Below are positions 1 through 10,638 of a stretch of DNA of 64,000 nt, piece after piece (positions within the stretch are counted from its first letter, which is position 1; every line of letters begins with the position of its first letter). The notes beneath the pieces were generated by a model, which was given only the letters and a program-made list of their open reading frames with translations, did not search any database and was not told the origin of the DNA. The stretch is from Leucocoprinus leucothites (lineage: Eukaryota > Basidiomycota > Agaricomycetes > Agaricales > Agaricaceae): NCBI GenBank assembly GCA_013368445.1, contig JAACJO010000020.1, positions 62,001 through 126,000 of the forward strand. Reading direction: 5' to 3'. The position numbers and the translations under genes are program-made.

Positions 1-583
1 CGGCCCCTCTTCCTGAATTCCCACACACTCCGAACAATGTAGAGAGTGAATGAGTGTCAGGCCATGTCGGTCATAGCCGCAGTGGGATCGAGATTCGTGA
101 ACCATCTCCCGAAATGATGAAGACCTTCATAGGCAGCAAGGGCCTCCTCCTCCAAGTCAGGTCCAACAGAAAAGGGAGCAGAGGGGCCAGCCCAGGGTGC
201 AATAGAGCTGCTGGGAGCGGCAGTGGAGAGACCTGCAGGGCTTAAAGCCACTGGAGGTTGAGTAGTAGGTGTGAGAGATAGAACGTCACCAGGCACCAGG
301 CAAGGAGGCAACTCAAAGTCAGCCTCAGGGGGGATGGTAGACCAAGATCCAGAGAAGCTGCAGACATTGCACGGGTCGTCATATGGGTCAAGATGTTCAT
401 CCTCGGACATCTTGGGGAGGTTGAGCTCATCATCAGAAGTGTTGACAGACTCAGTGGAGCAAGGTGGTGGCCAGTTAGCTTTAGACTTTTGTTTACCCAT
501 GTAAAATAGGTAGAATACGATGTAAAACTAAATGTCTAATCAAACACCAACTTTTGATGGTGGTGGTAAGAGGTCAAGGAGGA
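1..583 (-). pseudogene. Family A ORF1-only LINE unit, 5' part (decayed ORF1)
   Basis: The 5' leader begins at about 583 with the family start motif (CCTTGACCTCTTACCACCACC on the minus strand). The ORF1 ATG is at 500. The predicted protein starts MGKQKSKANWPPP, matching the N-terminus of the intact copy at 38604. It then follows the acidic, proline-rich N-terminal region and the conserved RFGRWF segment. A TGA at 57-59 stands where the intact copy has CGA (Arg), and homologous reading continues beyond it to the window edge. This is a CpG-deamination nonsense change. It lies head to head with the plus-strand copy that follows. The 3' part is outside the window. Confidence 0.8.
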
Positions 584-2002
584 TGTCTGCTCCCTCTTCC
601 ATTGGACCTGACTTGGAGGAGGAGGCCCTCACCACCTATGAAGGTCTCTGTCAATTTGGGAGATGGTTCTCAAATCCTGATCCTGCTGCTGCCATGACTG
701 ACACAGCCCGATGCTCATTCACTCTCTACATCATTGGGAGTGTGTGGGAATTCAGGAAGAGGGGCTGGACTGATACCCAGCTCACTCCGATGTTTCAGAA
801 GCAGGGTTGGCCTACAGTCAACTCCTTCCTTCGCTCTGAGGGCTTTTCAACTGGCCCTAATCAACCACACAGCAACCATGAGTCATCCTATAGATCTGCT
901 GACAAAGTGGGTCCATGTGACATCAACATGGGTGACCCTGAAGTGCCCAAACAAACACCCACAGATCATTGGCCCACCCTGGCCTGTCCTACCTTACCAC
1001 CCAAGCAAGTGCCTGCTAAAGCACATGCTAGTGGCCCTCCCCAAGCTAGGGTTAGGTCTGATGGTCAAGCCCAGCAAGCGCCCACCAAAGTGCCTCCTCC
1101 TCCCACCTTGGCCAAGAAGTCCTTTGCCAAAGTGGCCCACCCTGCCAGGGTTGTGTCACTAATCAAGCTGGTGCAGTCCCACCCTGATCTTGACCCTGAT
1201 CGCATGGCACAAGCTGCCACTCCTGCCACTCAGAAGCCGTGCATAACAACTGCGGGCCCCACCCACTGCCAACTCTTCCTCAACTTCGTCGGCAGTGCCA
1301 ATGAAGTCACTTATCTCCACCACAAGGCCATGCACCTTCTCAATGACTCCCTCTCCCATGCCAAGTCAATCTTGTGTGTGGAGAATATAACCAAGGCATA
1401 CAGCACAATTGCACTGCACACCTCCTCCGTTCCCTCTGATGCCCACTGCGATGTCATTGAGTCCTTCATTCCCTCTGTCTTCACTGCTCCCTTCGCAATC
1501 AAGACACACCACCCCAGGTCAAGGTCCTACCTCAAGGTCCTCAATGTCCCTTATTTCGTGAATGGTGTCCGCATCACACCAAATCATGTAACCGACCGCA
1601 TGTGATTGTCTGCCTTCAAGGACATTTTCGCAGATGTTTCCTCCATGCACATCATGTACAACTCCTCCAGAGCCAACACCACCACCATCTGGTTCAACCT
1701 CTGGGACTCTCAATCAGGAGCAAGCGCCAAGAAGCTCTTGGGCAAGTACCTCCACTTTGAGGGTGTTCAGTCCATGATCCAGGCTGCACATGCTTACCCA
1801 GGCAGTCCTCAGTGTCAGCATTGCTAGTACTGGGGCCACTCTACCTCATCGTGCCATGCCAGTGCATTGCGATACGCCACTTGTGGTGGTCCTCATCGTA
1901 CTGAGAACCACCACTCCCACTTGAGCTGTTGTAAGAGGAGTCCAAAGGCAAATCCCCCCATTTCACCTACTACTGCCGAGGATCCCTGTCCTCACATCAA
2001 GC
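584..2002 (+). pseudogene. Family A ORF1, 5'-truncated and decayed
   Basis: The frame is homologous to family A ORF1 from about residue 105 of the intact protein (DLEEEALTTYEGL onward). It runs through the central folded region (QLFLNFVGSANEVTYLHHKA) to the zinc knuckles. TGA at 1603-1605 replaces CGA, and TAG at about 1825 replaces a Trp in the first CCHC knuckle. The knuckles are still readable to about 2000. No 3'UTR or poly(A) follows; the sequence switches abruptly to a family C fragment, so the 3' end was lost. CpG sites are largely TpG or CpA compared with the copy at 38604. Confidence 0.8.
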
Positions 2003-2144
2003 CGCTGCGATATAAATGTGCCACCAAAACTGCCTGAAGGGAACCTACAAGGGGAACAGAGGCATCAGTAACAACTGATATACAATTATGATCAGCAGAA
2101 GAGGAGGAAAATGTCGAGTTGAGAGATGATACATGTTTATATAT
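2003..2144 (-). pseudogene. Family C ORF2 fragment (start of RNase H)
   Basis: On the minus strand this matches the ORF2 stretch that reads CISVVTDASVPLVGSLQ followed by VAHLY in other copies, which is the N-terminal part of the RNase H domain. It is an orphan fragment of 142 bp. The gypsy-type LTR at 2145 cuts it off, and the sequence beyond that LTR is not its continuation. Confidence 0.7.
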
Positions 2145-2703
2145 TGTCACGAGCCGAACCTCAAGAACGGCTGATGGTTCGAACTTGGTATTATTTTCAT
2201 GAACTCCTATCCGTTTTCGAATATCGGTTACTTCGGTTTGTATCGGTCTTTCGCCTTCAGACTTATTCTGACACCTTCCATTTTATTAATTCATACCGCC
2301 TTGTCGAAATTTTCTGACAACCGTTTAATAGTAAATTTTCTATCTTCTAGCCTTGTAAAATTTGCAGACTCCACTTTGATTATTTCTCCGTTTACTACTT
2401 TGCTTGTTTTCCTTATCCGATCCTATATCCAGCATCGTATATAAGTAGCACGACTTTGTACTTGGATTCCTCAGTCTGATAATCAACTTAGCGATACGCT
2501 ACTTTCCTCTGCTCTCTGTTCATCCTCAGTTCTCTTATCTTGCCTGAAATCCGGGTCAAGCGTCAGTAGTCGGCACAACACATAAGTTGAGGCCACGACC
2601 CGCTCCCGCATCCGACGACCAGCTCCTGCCTTACCTCTGTCATACCTCTGTCCAACCGGTCCTTGACGTCGGCTCCCCACCCATAGCGTTTGCGCGCTTA
2701 ACA
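2145..2703 (+). repeat. Solo LTR of the chromovirus family (559 bp, TG...CA)
   Basis: The sequence starts TGTCACGAGCCG and ends GCGCGCTTAACA. It is the reverse complement of the 559-bp LTRs at 22814 and 30455, with few changes and most CpG sites kept. The promoter-like TATATAAG and the downstream AGTCTGATAAT self-primer block are present. Flanking 5-mers differ (TATAT on the left, CACTC on the right), and the flanks come from unrelated parts of LINEs. It therefore did not arise by simple intra-element LTR recombination. Confidence 0.9.
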
Positions 2704-4009
2704 CACTCATCTCTTAGAACTCCTCCCCTTCTCTCATCGTGTGCTAAGCAAGCTTGTACTCATGAAGCCCATTGTGGACTGGACACCACCCCAAAGGCCA
2801 TTTCAAGAACTGTGTCTGTGAGTGCATATGATGGCTTCAAATCACCTATTCCCTTTCGCCCATATGGTGAGGGGTTTGTAGGTGAGCTTCAACCTCCTGA
2901 TCCTTTGAACTTGAACTCTCATGGGGATGCATGGAGTGACCAAGAGGATGGGATACTCAACAATGGGGTACCTACCAATCAGTTCTTTGGACCCCCACCC
3001 ACCTTAAGGCTGCCTCATGTGATCCATGGATCTGCTGAGTCAGCCAAAGCTGTGCAAACCAGCACTCCAGCTACATTCTTTGCCAGATCATCTAATACCA
3101 ATGACATCACACCTGATATTACTCATAATGTCATTGGTGATGTCACAACACAGTTGCAGGAATCTGGACCTGTACAGCCACAACTTCTGGACCTCAAGGA
3201 TCCATCAAACACAGCCACCGAAGAAACTGTGATTGTTGGTGAAGCTGCCTTTAAAGCAATTGAAGCACTCAAATATGTTACTAATTTCTTCAGACACTAT
3301 GCTGCTCTTGGATTGCGGCCTGGTGAAAAAGACCCAAGGTTTCCCCAAATGGGGGAATGGATTTACTGCCTACTAACCACTATATTCAAATCAGGCTGGG
3401 ATCATTTGCCTATCAATGGAAAAAACAGTCTCATGATCATTGAAGTGCTGAGACAATATTTTAGCCCCCCTTCTGAAATCCCCATGATGGACTCTTCCCC
3501 CCCTCCTAAGGGTAAAGGGAAGGGAAAAAAGGCATGTATACCTTCCCCATCTCTTATTCCCACCCCCCTATTCCTGCCTGGCATTGTCGTTAGGCAAACT
3601 AACTCCACAGCTCATATTGACAATGAACCTATGAATGTTGACCAAGCCCCTCCTGTTGAGGGCAACTTTCCCCTCCCCCAGAATGATGTTTCGTCTTCTG
3701 GTAAGGCACATGATGTTTTGTCTGTGCAAGGCTCCTGAAAGGCAAGGAATGATGTTTTGTCTTCTAAGCCTACTGGTCCTATCTGTGTCTCTCGGGCTCC
3801 CCCTCCACCTTCCAATCATGTGACTCCAAGGAATGGGAATGGAAACTTCAAGTGCTCAGTTGGGCACCCCTCTTCTGATGGTCAGGCTCAGCCATCAAAA
3901 CCTAACCCCAAGGGCACCTTTGATATGCTGCCACCCATTCCCCCTCCTGACCATAAGGCATCCATCAAACCCCTTACAGAACACTTCAACAAGAAGAATG
4001 TGTCATCAT
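2704..4009 (+). pseudogene. Family C ORF1, N-terminal and middle part
   Basis: The frame is homologous to the ORF1 of the C copies at 42546-44237 and 34095-35724. It includes the stretch SAYDGFKSPIPFRP, the acidic middle region, a Lys/Gly-rich KGKGKGKK segment and the proline-rich region up to LTEHFNKKNV. The frame runs to a TGA at 3736-3738, where other copies read Arg (CGA), and then continues open. At 4010 it is cut by the start of a family B unit. The ORF1 part that encodes the zinc knuckles is missing here; C sequence resumes only at 9424, at the last codons of ORF1. Confidence 0.8.
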
Positions 4010-4033
4010 CCCTCCTTGACCTCTTACCACCAC

Positions 4034-4717
4034 GGGTTCTTTGGACCTCCTCAGGCTGATGTTTTGTTGCCTGGACCTTCCTTCCTACCTGCTGCTGATG
4101 TTCCATCACGGCCAGTAGCCCCTTCCCCCATGGCTAACGTTCCATCACCATCTCCAAAACCCTTCACTGCTGGTGGACAGACATTCTACCCTGTGAAGAA
4201 CTCCCCCCCAGCACCGCTGTCCGCTGTCTCCTCTGGGTCAACTGAGGAGTCTGTCGAGACTCGGGCTCTTGCTGGGCTCTGTTTCTTCTCTCGCTTTGTC
4301 AGGAACATTCCCCCAGGCTCTCTTCCAGAGGCCACCACTGCCGTGATTGTCCCAACTCTTGTTGTGATGGTTGTGGAGATCTTCAACCAAGGCCAGGGTG
4401 ACACAGTCCTCATCAGCAAGTGAATGCGAGCCCAGGGATGGGACACATTCGCAGATTTCATCCAGGACTGTGCCTCCAGAGTGATTGGAGCCAGCCCTAA
4501 AGATACATGCATTGTCTACGAGGCGACCCATGGATCTGCTGACAAAGTGGGTCCATGTGACATCTGAATGGGCTCCCCTGTAGTGCCCAAGAAGCAAACA
4601 CCCAAGGCACTGCGGCCCACCCCGGCCTGTCCCCCCGTACTGCCCAAGCAAACACCCCCTAAGGTGCATGCTAGTGGCCCTCCTCAAGTGCCCACTAAAG
4701 TGCCCACCCCCCCCTCT
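4034..4717 (+). pseudogene. Family B ORF1, N-terminal half
   Basis: An open frame reads through 4034-4423 (proline- and serine-rich, then ALAGLCFFSRFVRNIPPGS). After a TGA at 4421-4423 the same frame continues as WDTFADFIQDCASRVIGASP. The segment GSADKVGPCDI matches the A and D ORF1 proteins at the equivalent position. The frame then stops at the poly(T) of the inserted A copy. This is the upstream half of the coding region completed at 8067-9066. I recognise no catalytic domain; by position it is the disordered N-terminal part of a gag-like ORF1. Confidence 0.6.
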
Positions 4718-5778
4718 TTTTTTTTTTTATTTTAAAAAAAATCAGTGGACCCTGAAGGAGTCCATTGATAATGTGGTGCATGATAGCAGTCTGCACCCAA
4801 CTACTACAACCTGCAGAAAGTACCACTACCAACTACACATCTACATAGCTAGGTATAAATACAAGTCTGAAGTCTGCCTAGTACAAACGACATCTTCATG
4901 CAGTGGTACATAGTTTGAAATGAAAGCATACTACAATACAAGTCGGGTTGTTCTGTTTTGCCAGCGGATGGAAAGTGCACAGCATGGATCTCCAGGGCCC
5001 ACCACGCACAGTGCAGGGGCAGACAATGCGACCTGCAGGGAAGAGAACCCTACAGATGTGACCGAGCAGCATCGCAATGATGGTTTTGAAGCCAAAGCCA
5101 GTCAAACCAGTGTCGCCAGAATGGGTATTTGCAATCGTCAGCTGCATGCAACTTGGTGCAGTTGACACACTTGATGTGAGAACAGGGATCCTTGGCAGCA
5201 GTGGGCAGAATGGGAGGATTGGCCTATGGACTCCCCTTACAACAGCTCGAGTGGGAGCAGTGGTTCTCAGTACGATGAGGACCACCACAGGTGGTGCATC
5301 GCAACGCATGGGCATGGTACAATGAGGTAGAGTGCCCCCAGCACCAGCAATGCTGACACTGAGGACTGCCTGGGTGAGTGCGTGCAGTCTGGATCACAGA
5401 CTGAACACCCTTGAAGTGGAGGTACTTGCCCAGGAGCTTCTTGGTGCTTGCTCCTGTTTGAGAGTCCCAGAGGTCGAACCAGATGGTGGCAGTGTCAGCT
5501 CTGGTGGAGTTGCGCATGATGTGCATGGAAGAAACATCTGTGAAAATGTCCTTGAAGGTGGACAATCACATGCAGTCAGTCATGTGATTTGGCATGATGC
5601 AGACACCATTCACAAAGTAAGGGACATCGAGGACCTTGAGGTAGGACCTCAACCTGGGGCAGCGCATCTTGATTGCAAAGGGGGTGGTGAAGATGGAGGG
5701 GATGGAGGACTCAATGACATTGCAGTTGGCGTCAGAGGGAATGGAGGAGGTGTGCAGTGTGATGGTGCTGTACACCTT
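4718..5778 (-). mobile_element. Family A ORF1-only unit (copy A1), 3' half
   Basis: It begins with poly(T) (the inverted poly(A) tail) and a 3' hairpin at 4747-4763, followed by the A 3'UTR. ORF1 is read on the minus strand from about 5778 down to the knuckle region near 5100 (STRADTATIWFDLWDSQTG, CQHCWCWGHSTS). The copy stops at the codons for YSTI, where the poly(T) of the next A copy begins. A 17-18 bp duplication shows the whole 4718-8066 block entered a family B ORF1. Confidence 0.75.
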
Positions 5779-8062
5779 TTTTTTTTTTTTTTTTAAGTCA
5801 ACACGATCCTGGAGGGGTCGCAAATTTATAATGCAGTGTGTGATAGCAGTCCGCACCCAACTACTACAACATGCAGAAAGTACCGCTACCAACTACACAT
5901 CTACATAGCTAGGTATAAATACAAGTCCAAAGTCCGTCCAGTACAAATGACATCTTCACGCAGTGGTACATAGTCCGAGATGAAAGAGATACTATACAAA
6001 TCGACTTGTTCTAATTTGCCAGTGGATGGAAAGTGCACAGCATGGAAATCCAGGGCCCACCACACGCAGCATGGGGGCAGACAATGCAACCTGCAGGGAA
6101 GAGAACCCTACAGACGCAACCAAGTGGCATTGTGGCAATGGGTTTCAAGCCAAAGCCAGTCAAACCAGTGTCACCAGAATGGGCATTTGCGATCATCAGC
6201 TGCATGCAACTTGGCGCAGTTGACACACTTGATGTGAGGACAGGGATCCTCAGCAGTGGTGGGCAGGATGGGGAGATTGGCCTTTGGACTCCCCTTACAA
6301 CAGCTCAAGTGAGAGCGGTGGTTCTCAGTACAATGAGGACCACCACAGGTGGTGCATCACATTGTGTGGGTGCGGCACAATGAGGTAGAGTGCCCCCAGC
6401 ACCAGCAATGCTGACATTGAGGACTGCCTGGGTGAGTGCATGCAGCCCGGATCACGGACTGAACACCCTTGAAGTGGAGGTACTTGCCCAGGAGCTTCTT
6501 GGCACTTGCTCCTGATTGAGAGTCCCAGAGGTCGAACCAGACAGTGGTGGTGTTGGCTCTGGTGGAGTTGCGCATGATGCGCATGGAAGAGACATCTGTG
6601 AAAATGTCCTTGAAGGTAGACAATCACATGCAGTCAGTCACGTGATTTGGCGTAATGCAGATGCCGTTCACAAAGTAAGGGATGTCAAGGACCTTGAGGT
6701 AGGACCTTGACCTGGGGTGGTGCATCTTGATCACAAAGGGGGTGGTAAAGACGGAGGGGATGGAGGACTCAATGACATCACAATCGGCATCAGAGGGAAT
6801 GGAGGAGGTGTGCAGCGCGATAGTGCTGTACACCTTAGTGATGTTCTCCACATGCAGGATCAACTTGGCATGGGAGAGGGAGTTGTTGAGGAGACACATG
6901 GCCTTATGATGGAGATAAGTGACTTCATCGGCACTGCCAACGAAGTCAAGGAAGAGTTGGCAGCAGGTGGGGCCCATGGTTGTCATGTGTGGCTTCTGGG
7001 TGGCGGGAGCAGTGGCTTAGGTGGCCTGATGCATGGCAGTGATGCAATCAGGGTTGAGATTGGGGTGGGACTGTGCCAACTTGATCAGTGATGCAACCCC
7101 AGCAGGGTGGGCTGCCTCAGCGAAGGACTTCTTGGCCGAGGTGGGAGGAGGGGCGCTTTGGTGGGCGCTCGCTGGGCTTGGCCATCAGACCTAACCCTAG
7201 CTTGGGGAGGGCCACTAGTGTGCGCTTTAGCTGGCGCTTGCTTGTGCAATAATGGTGGATGGGCCGGGGCAGGCTAACGATCCAGGGGCGGTTGTTTGGG
7301 TGCTTCAGAGTCACCCATGCTGATGTCACATGGACCTGCTTTGTCAGCAGATCCACAGGATGACTCATGGTCACCGTGTGGTTGATTAGGGCCGGTTGAA
7401 AAGCCCCCAGAGCGAAGGAAGGAGTCAACCGTGGGCCACCCCTACTTCTGAAACATCAGAGTGAGCTGGGTATTTCCCCAGCCCCTCTTCCTGAATTCCC
7501 ACATGCTCCCACAGATGTAGAGAGCATATGAGCGATGGACCATGTCAGTCATGACAGCAGCGGGATCAAGATTTGAGAACCATCTCCTGAATCAATGAAG
7601 ACCTTCATAGGCAGTGAGGGCCTCCTCCTCCAAGTCCAGTCTGATGGAAGAGGGAGCAGAGGGACCAGCCCGGGGTGCAATAGAGCCACTGGAGGCAGTG
7701 GTGGAGGGACCTGCAGGGCTCAAAGCCACTAGAGGTTGAGTAGTAGGTGTGAGGGATGAAACATCACCAGGCACTGGGCGAGGAGGCAACTCAAGGTCAG
7801 CCTCAGGGGGAATGGAGGACCAAGGTCCAGAGAAGCCACGGATGTTATGCAGGTTGTTGTATGGGTCGAGATGTTCATCCTTGGACATCTTGGTGATGTT
7901 GAGCTTGTCATTGGAGGCGTTGGTGAACTCAGTTGTTTGGTGTACAGCCTGTTTAGCTTTGGACTTTCATTTACCCATGTAGAATAGGTAGAATATGATA
8001 TGTAACTAGACGTCTAATCAAACACCAACTTTCGATGGTGGTGGTAAGAGGTCAAGGAGAGG
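5779..8062 (-). mobile_element. Family A ORF1-only unit (copy A2), nearly full length
   Basis: It runs from the poly(T) at 5779-5796 to the 5' motif at about 8062, with the ORF1 ATG near 7980. ORF1 covers the whole protein but carries several stops and frameshifts. CpG depletion is strong: in the 60-bp window equivalent to 39601-39660 only one CpG remains against eight in the intact copy. ORF1 is followed directly by the 3'UTR with no ORF2. The junction with A1 at 5778 sits inside a sequence that also occurs in A2 (GTGCTGTACACC at about 6826), so a nested insertion and a tandem duplication cannot be told apart. Confidence 0.75.
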
Positions 8063-8066
8063 TGTT

Positions 8067-9066
8067 GTGCCCACCCCCCCTCTCTCCAGTGCTTTGACAG
8101 CACTCATTTGTGGAGGCCACTCATTTAGGTGCCTCGGTGTCTTCTGTGTCACTCATCAAGCTGGCACAGGAAAACCCTTCCCTTGAGCCTGAGTGTATTA
8201 CTGCTATGCACCAGGCTGCCACCACTACTGTCAGCACTGCCAAAAAGCCATGCATGACCACTGCTGGCCCCACCCACTGCCAGCTCTTCCTTGACTTTGT
8301 TGGTGATGTCAGCAAAATCTCCTACCTCCACCACAAGGCCATGTGCCTTATCAATGACTCACTCTCACATGCCAAGTCTGGCTTGCACATTGAGAATATC
8401 TCAAAGGCATATGACACCATTGCATTGTACACCTCTGCCATCCCCTCTGACTCCGACATTACTGTTGTTGAGTCAGCCATTCCCTCAGCCTTCAGCGCTC
8501 CCTTTGAGCTGAAGACCCACCACCCCAGGTCCAGGTCTTACCTCAAGATCCTGGATGTCCCCTTCCACATGAATGGCATGCACATCATGCTGACTCACAC
8601 CACCAATTGCATGCATCTGTCTCCCTTCAAGGAGACATTTGCCCACCTATCCTCTATGCACATCATGCGCAACTCCCCCAAGGCCAACACCACTACTGTC
8701 TGGTTTGACCTATGGGATTCTCAATTAGGGGCCAATGCCAAGAAGCTCCTCAACAAGTACCTCCACTTCAATGGAGTCCAGGCTGTGATCAAGCCTGCCT
8801 GTGCCCACCCTAGTGTGCCCCAATGCCAGCATTGCTGGCATTTTGGCCACTCTACCCCCACCTGTTGTAATTGCTCACTCAGGTGTGCTCAGTGCAGCGG
8901 CCCTCACCATAGTGAGAACCACCGTACCACATCATCCTGCTGTAAAGGGAGTGCCAAGGCAAACCCCCCCATTATAGCCACACCCAAGGGGGAGCCCTGC
9001 CTCCACATCAAGTGCGTGAACTGCAGAGGAGAACATGCAGCAAACAACTGCAAATGCCTGTTCTAG
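8067..9066 (+). pseudogene. Family B ORF1, C-terminal half with zinc knuckles
   Basis: The frame from about 8110 encodes SLIKLAQENPSLEPECITAM, the LFLDFVGDVSKISYLHHKAM block, LKTHHPRSRSYLKILDVPF and WFDLWDSQLGANAKKLLNKY. Three CCHC-type knuckles follow (CQHCWHFGHSTPTC, CAQCSGPHHSENHR, CVNCRGEHAANNCKC). It is about 60% alike by eye to the intact A ORF1. A TGA just upstream (about 8095) and C-run length changes break the join to the N-terminal half. By family it would be a nucleic-acid-binding gag-like protein coating the element RNA. The stop at 9064-9066 is followed by a 3'UTR, not by ORF2. Confidence 0.75.
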
Positions 9067-9489
9067 TGCCATCAGTTCAACCATGACTGGTTAATCCGGC
9101 ATGCGATGGACTTGAGAGCCCCGGTTGTGAGGTCTTAGTACCTCTGTCAACACTTCCCCCAACCCCGTTGGCAGTCACTAGGGCCACACCGTCTCAAGCC
9201 CACTTTGCAGTGAACGAATCAGACTTTTGTTTCATTTCTATGCATACTTTCCATATCTTTGATGTCGTGTAGTGTACTCTATGTGGACAGGACTTTATAT
9301 ATTCCTGGTAGTGTATATGTGTAGTTGGTAGTGGTACTGGCTGCATGTAGTAGTTATTGGGTGCAGACTGCTACCATGCCCCACGTTATAAATTACATGA
9401 TTAAAAAAAAAAAAAAAAAAAAAGTCACACACTGCACGTGCTGTCCAAACTAATACCAACCACTCCAGTGGTGGAGTTGCCATTTAATT

Positions 9490-9780
9490 ATGTCTGGTAA
9501 GAACAATGTTATTTCATCTATTTGTATCTATTCACAAAATGTGGGATGCTCCTATGCCCTGGTTGATACTATCCTTGAGTCCAGGAAGCTGGACTTTGAC
9601 ATTATTTTTCTACAGGAACCACCTTGGAATCATATCTGCAAAGCACCCTCTACAACTAACCCTGAAGGGGATGATGTCATAGGTGCTCCTATTCATCCCG
9701 AGTGGCTGTGTATGGTTTGCCCTACCAAGCCCAAAGACCCTCATCCCCATACTTTGACTTACATTCACAGATGTTTACTT
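9490..9780 (+). pseudogene. Family C ORF2, endonuclease N-terminus
   Basis: ORF2 starts MSGKNNVISSICIYSQNVG and includes the acidic LDFDIIFLQEPPWN motif typical of the metal-binding Glu of APE-type endonucleases in non-LTR retrotransposons. The ATG lies just after the ORF1 stop (TTTAATTATG), as in the other copies. The frame is cut at 9780 by a 5'-truncated C insertion and resumes at 10185. Confidence 0.75.
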
Positions 9781-10184
9781 CATCTCAATGGGTACAATGT
9801 GCATTCCCTCAATATGAGTTCCTAGTCAAGTTTTTGAAAAAGAACCCGGCTGCTTTTGCCTTTACCAATCATGACACATGTCTACCGCTGCTTCAAGCTC
9901 CTGTGCCCACTGAACCAAATGAAGGTGAACTATATTCTTTCATCTCCTCTCTCATCTTTTCGTTTGAGTCCGATCTCTGTGTATAACACCTCATTCTATA
10001 GTCTCTTTTGAGTCTTCTCTATTTTACTGGACTAATCATGTATAGTCTTTGTTTTAAGCAGTCTTCGACTGCTTTGTGTACCCCAGCTTACTGTAGTGTA
10101 CCATCTGTTTGTACTATTTAGTTGAAAGCAGACTGTGATCGAGCACCACTATATAAATTCATTGATTTTTTTTTTAAAAAAAAA
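9781..10184 (+). mobile_element. 5'-truncated family C insertion (404 bp)
   Basis: It contains the last about 65 codons of ORF2 (QWVQCAFPQYEFLVKFLKKN to SFESDLCV and stop at 9984-9986), the 3'UTR, and a short A-rich tail ending at 10184. It is flanked by GATGTTTACTT (9770-9780) and GATGATTACTT (10185-10195), an 11-bp target duplication with one mismatch. This is the standard product of incomplete target-primed reverse transcription. Confidence 0.85.
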
Positions 10185-10638
10185 GATGATTACTTTGTAT
10201 GAGACCTATCCTTTGACAGGAATGGGTTAATCACCATGATATCCAAATCTTGGGACTATTCAACCAGGGTAATTATATCCATTTTCTCAACATATACTCT
10301 GACTTGTCTTTGTCGGCGATAAACTTTCTTTCGACAAACTTCATCGACATCCCTAATATTGTGTATATGGGAGGCAACTTCAACTGTCACTCTCCAGAAT
10401 GGGATCCCTCAACCTCCCATATCCCTCAGTCTGCCATAACTCTAATGGAGTTAGTGGATTGTTTCAGTCTCACAAGGTCAATACTGATTACCTTTTCTCC
10501 AACCTATTTTTCTCCCATAGAAAATCATGACAATTTGGTTATTGATCTCATATTTTGTGCCAACAATTCCATTTCCCATGTCATTGATGCAAATTCGAGA
10601 CTGCCTTCGGATCATGCACCTTTGATTATTGATCTTCT

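Larger units (their letters stand above)
4010..9423 (+). mobile_element. Family B ORF1-only LINE unit, interrupted by A copies
   Basis: It begins with the same 5' motif as the intact A unit (CCCTCCTTGACCTCTTACC) and ends with a poly(A) at about 9402-9423. ORF1 lies in two pieces (4034-4717 and 8067-9066). The intervening block is bounded by a target duplication GTGCCCAC(C)nTCT at 4700-4717 and 8067-8083, with a small difference in C-run length. Without the insert the unit is about 2.07 kb. ORF1 is followed directly by a 335-bp 3'UTR and the poly(A), with no ORF2. Confidence 0.75.

Noticed and set aside
4710..4742. Poly(T) and poly(A) runs as terminators or microsatellites
   Set aside because: Each sits at the 3' end of a LINE-type unit next to the conserved TTGATTT block and is an element tail.
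5332..5796. Plus-strand frames opposite A ORF1 (for example 154 codons)
   Set aside because: They are antisense shadows of the conserved ORF1; the same shadows recur at other copies because the sequence is repeated.
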